Assembly: GCA_910585135.1 (NCBI GenBank)
Contig: CAJUEB010000142.1
Coordinates: 1-5,866 of the forward strand
Length of the DNA stretch: 5,866 nucleotides
DNA from: an uncultured Eubacteriales bacterium
Lineage (GTDB): Bacteria > Bacillota > Clostridia > Peptostreptococcales > Anaerovoracaceae
Reading direction: 5' to 3'
Both the position numbers and the translations under genes were made by a program. The notes below the pieces were generated by a model that ran no database searches, was not told where the DNA came from, and worked only from the letters and a program-made list of their open reading frames with translations. This document shows, in pieces, positions 4,978-5,866 of the stretch; the first letter of the stretch is position 1, and every line of letters starts with the position of its first letter.

Positions 4978-5866
4978 ATGCCTGTAACCGATTTGCTGGA
5001 AAGAAATCATAAGCTTTATGGTGAGGAAATAGCACTTGTGGAACTGAATCCGACGATTAAGGATGCCAGGAAGAAGACGTGGAAGGAATACGATTTGGTG
5101 CAGCAGACCTCGTCAACGCCATACCGAAGGGAAATAACCTGGAATGTTTTTGATGAGAAGGCGAATCGGGTCGCAAATATGCTTTTGAGCAGAGGCATCA
5201 AAAAGGGAGACCGCGTGGCGATCCTGATGTTCAACTGCCTGGAATGGCTGCCGATTTATTTTGGAATTTTGAAGACCGGCGCGATCGCAGTGCCGTTCAA
5301 TTTCCGTTTTACGGCAGAAGAAATTCAATACTGTGCGGATCTGGCAGAGGTGCATGTGCTGTTCTTTGGCCCGGAGTTCATCGGCAGGATCGAGTCGATC
5401 GAAGAAGAGATCGAAAAGGGCAGGCTGCTGATTTACGTGGGAGACGGCTGTCCGACCTTTGCCGAAAGTTATCGCGAGCTGGTTGCAGATTGTTCCAGTA
5501 CGGCGCCGCTCATTCGCCTGGAAGAGGATGACGATGCTGCAATCTATTTTTCTTCGGGGACGACGGGGTTTCCAAAGGCGATCTTACATAATCACGAAAG
5601 CTTGATGCAGGCGGCGCAGATGGAGCAAAAGCACCATTTGACGGGCAGGGACGATGTATTCTTGTGCATTCCGCCGCTTTACCATACGGGAGCGAAATTC
5701 CACTGGATGGGCAGTCTTTGTGCGGGGAGCAAGGCCGTTCTTTTGACGGGCACTACGCCGGAAATCATTCTGGAAGCTGTTTCCAAGGAACAATGTACCA
5801 TCGTATGGCTTCTAGTGCCTTGGGCGCAGGAAATCCTCGACAGTCTTGATCGCGGCGATGTGAAGC
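4978..5866 (+). CDS. AMP-forming acyl-CoA synthetase/ligase (class I adenylate-forming), 3'-truncated by the window edge
   Basis: The frame is open without a stop from the ATG at 4978 to the window end: 296 residues of an expected ~500-560. GAAAGGAT (4963-4970) precedes the start by 7 nt. The N-terminal segment (residues 1-23) is followed by an extra hydrophilic stretch (about 24-50), then the usual ITWNVFDEKANRVANML block, GDRVAIL, and NCLEWLPIYFGILKTGAIAVPFNFRF. The phosphate-binding P-loop is SSGTTGFPK at 192-200 (Lys200), and PPLYHTG at 232-238 is the aromatic/His motif before the acyl pocket. The enzyme would make an acyl-AMP and then an acyl-CoA from a carboxylic acid. The C-terminal lid with its catalytic lysine lies outside, so activity cannot be checked. 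It has its own promoter after a terminator, but its neighbourhood suggests it supplies the CoA thioester for the MaoC-like and reductase enzymes. Substrate class is not readable. Confidence 0.92.
   Translation, partial: MPVTDLLERNHKLYGEEIALVELNPTIKDARKKTWKEYDLVQQTSSTPYRREITWNVFDEKANRVANMLLSRGIKKGDRVAILMFNCLEWLPIYFGILKTGAIAVPFNFRFTAEEIQYCADLAEVHVLFFGPEFIGRIESIEEEIEKGRLLIYVGDGCPTFAESYRELVADCSSTAPLIRLEEDDDAAIYFSSGTTGFPKAILHNHESLMQAAQMEQKHHLTGRDDVFLCIPPLYHTGAKFHWMGSLCAGSKAVLLTGTTPEIILEAVSKEQCTIVWLLVPWAQEILDSLDRGDVK

Noticed and set aside
2480..5866. Identification as a true bai (bile-acid 7-dehydroxylation) operon
   Set aside because: The reductase shares the family, but the ligase does not look like BaiB and no other bai genes are in view; only a loose analogy is supportable.

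Overview
The window reads as chromosomal DNA from a low-to-mid GC, probably anaerobic member of the Bacillota (Clostridia or Negativicutes type). The grounds are strong GGAGG-type ribosome sites, AT-rich intergenic DNA around moderately GC-rich genes, a TetR regulator of Bacillota appearance, and a flavin/iron-sulfur enoate reductase of the kind typical of anaerobes. The species cannot be named from the sequence alone.

Layout. (1) 2-568 (+): the C-terminal three quarters of a YaaA-family peroxide-stress protein, cut by the left edge. (2) 569-1133: gene-free AT-rich DNA with a ~208-bp element bounded by exact 16-17 bp inverted repeats (735-942) and a degenerate 28-29 bp tandem repeat (1023-1144) that runs into the stop codon of the next gene. 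(3) 1134-1562 (-): a MaoC-like hotdog (de)hydratase. (4) 1772-2350 (-): a TetR-family repressor. (5) 2351-2479: a divergent control region with a 42-bp near-perfect dyad over a good -10 box. (6) 2480-4477 (+): a 665-aa Old-Yellow-Enzyme/2,4-dienoyl-CoA reductase/2-enoate reductase family flavoprotein. (7) 4478-4977: 500 bp with a strong intrinsic terminator, then a fresh promoter with a possible operator. (8) 4978-5866 (+): an AMP-forming acyl-CoA ligase, cut by the right edge.

How the genes may work together (inference). The ligase would activate a carboxylic acid to its CoA thioester, the MaoC protein would hydrate or dehydrate an enoyl/3-hydroxyacyl-CoA, and the flavoprotein would reduce an activated C=C bond. 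The TetR protein, transcribed divergently from the reductase, is the obvious candidate to bind the large dyad and switch the set on when an acid or acyl-CoA appears. The enzyme classes recall anaerobic side-chain or ring reduction pathways (2-enoate reduction, bile-acid 7-dehydroxylation, caffeoyl-CoA-like respiration), but the substrate cannot be read from the sequence. The most noteworthy non-coding items are the 42-bp dyad, the inverted-repeat-bounded element and the stop-codon-spanning tandem repeat.
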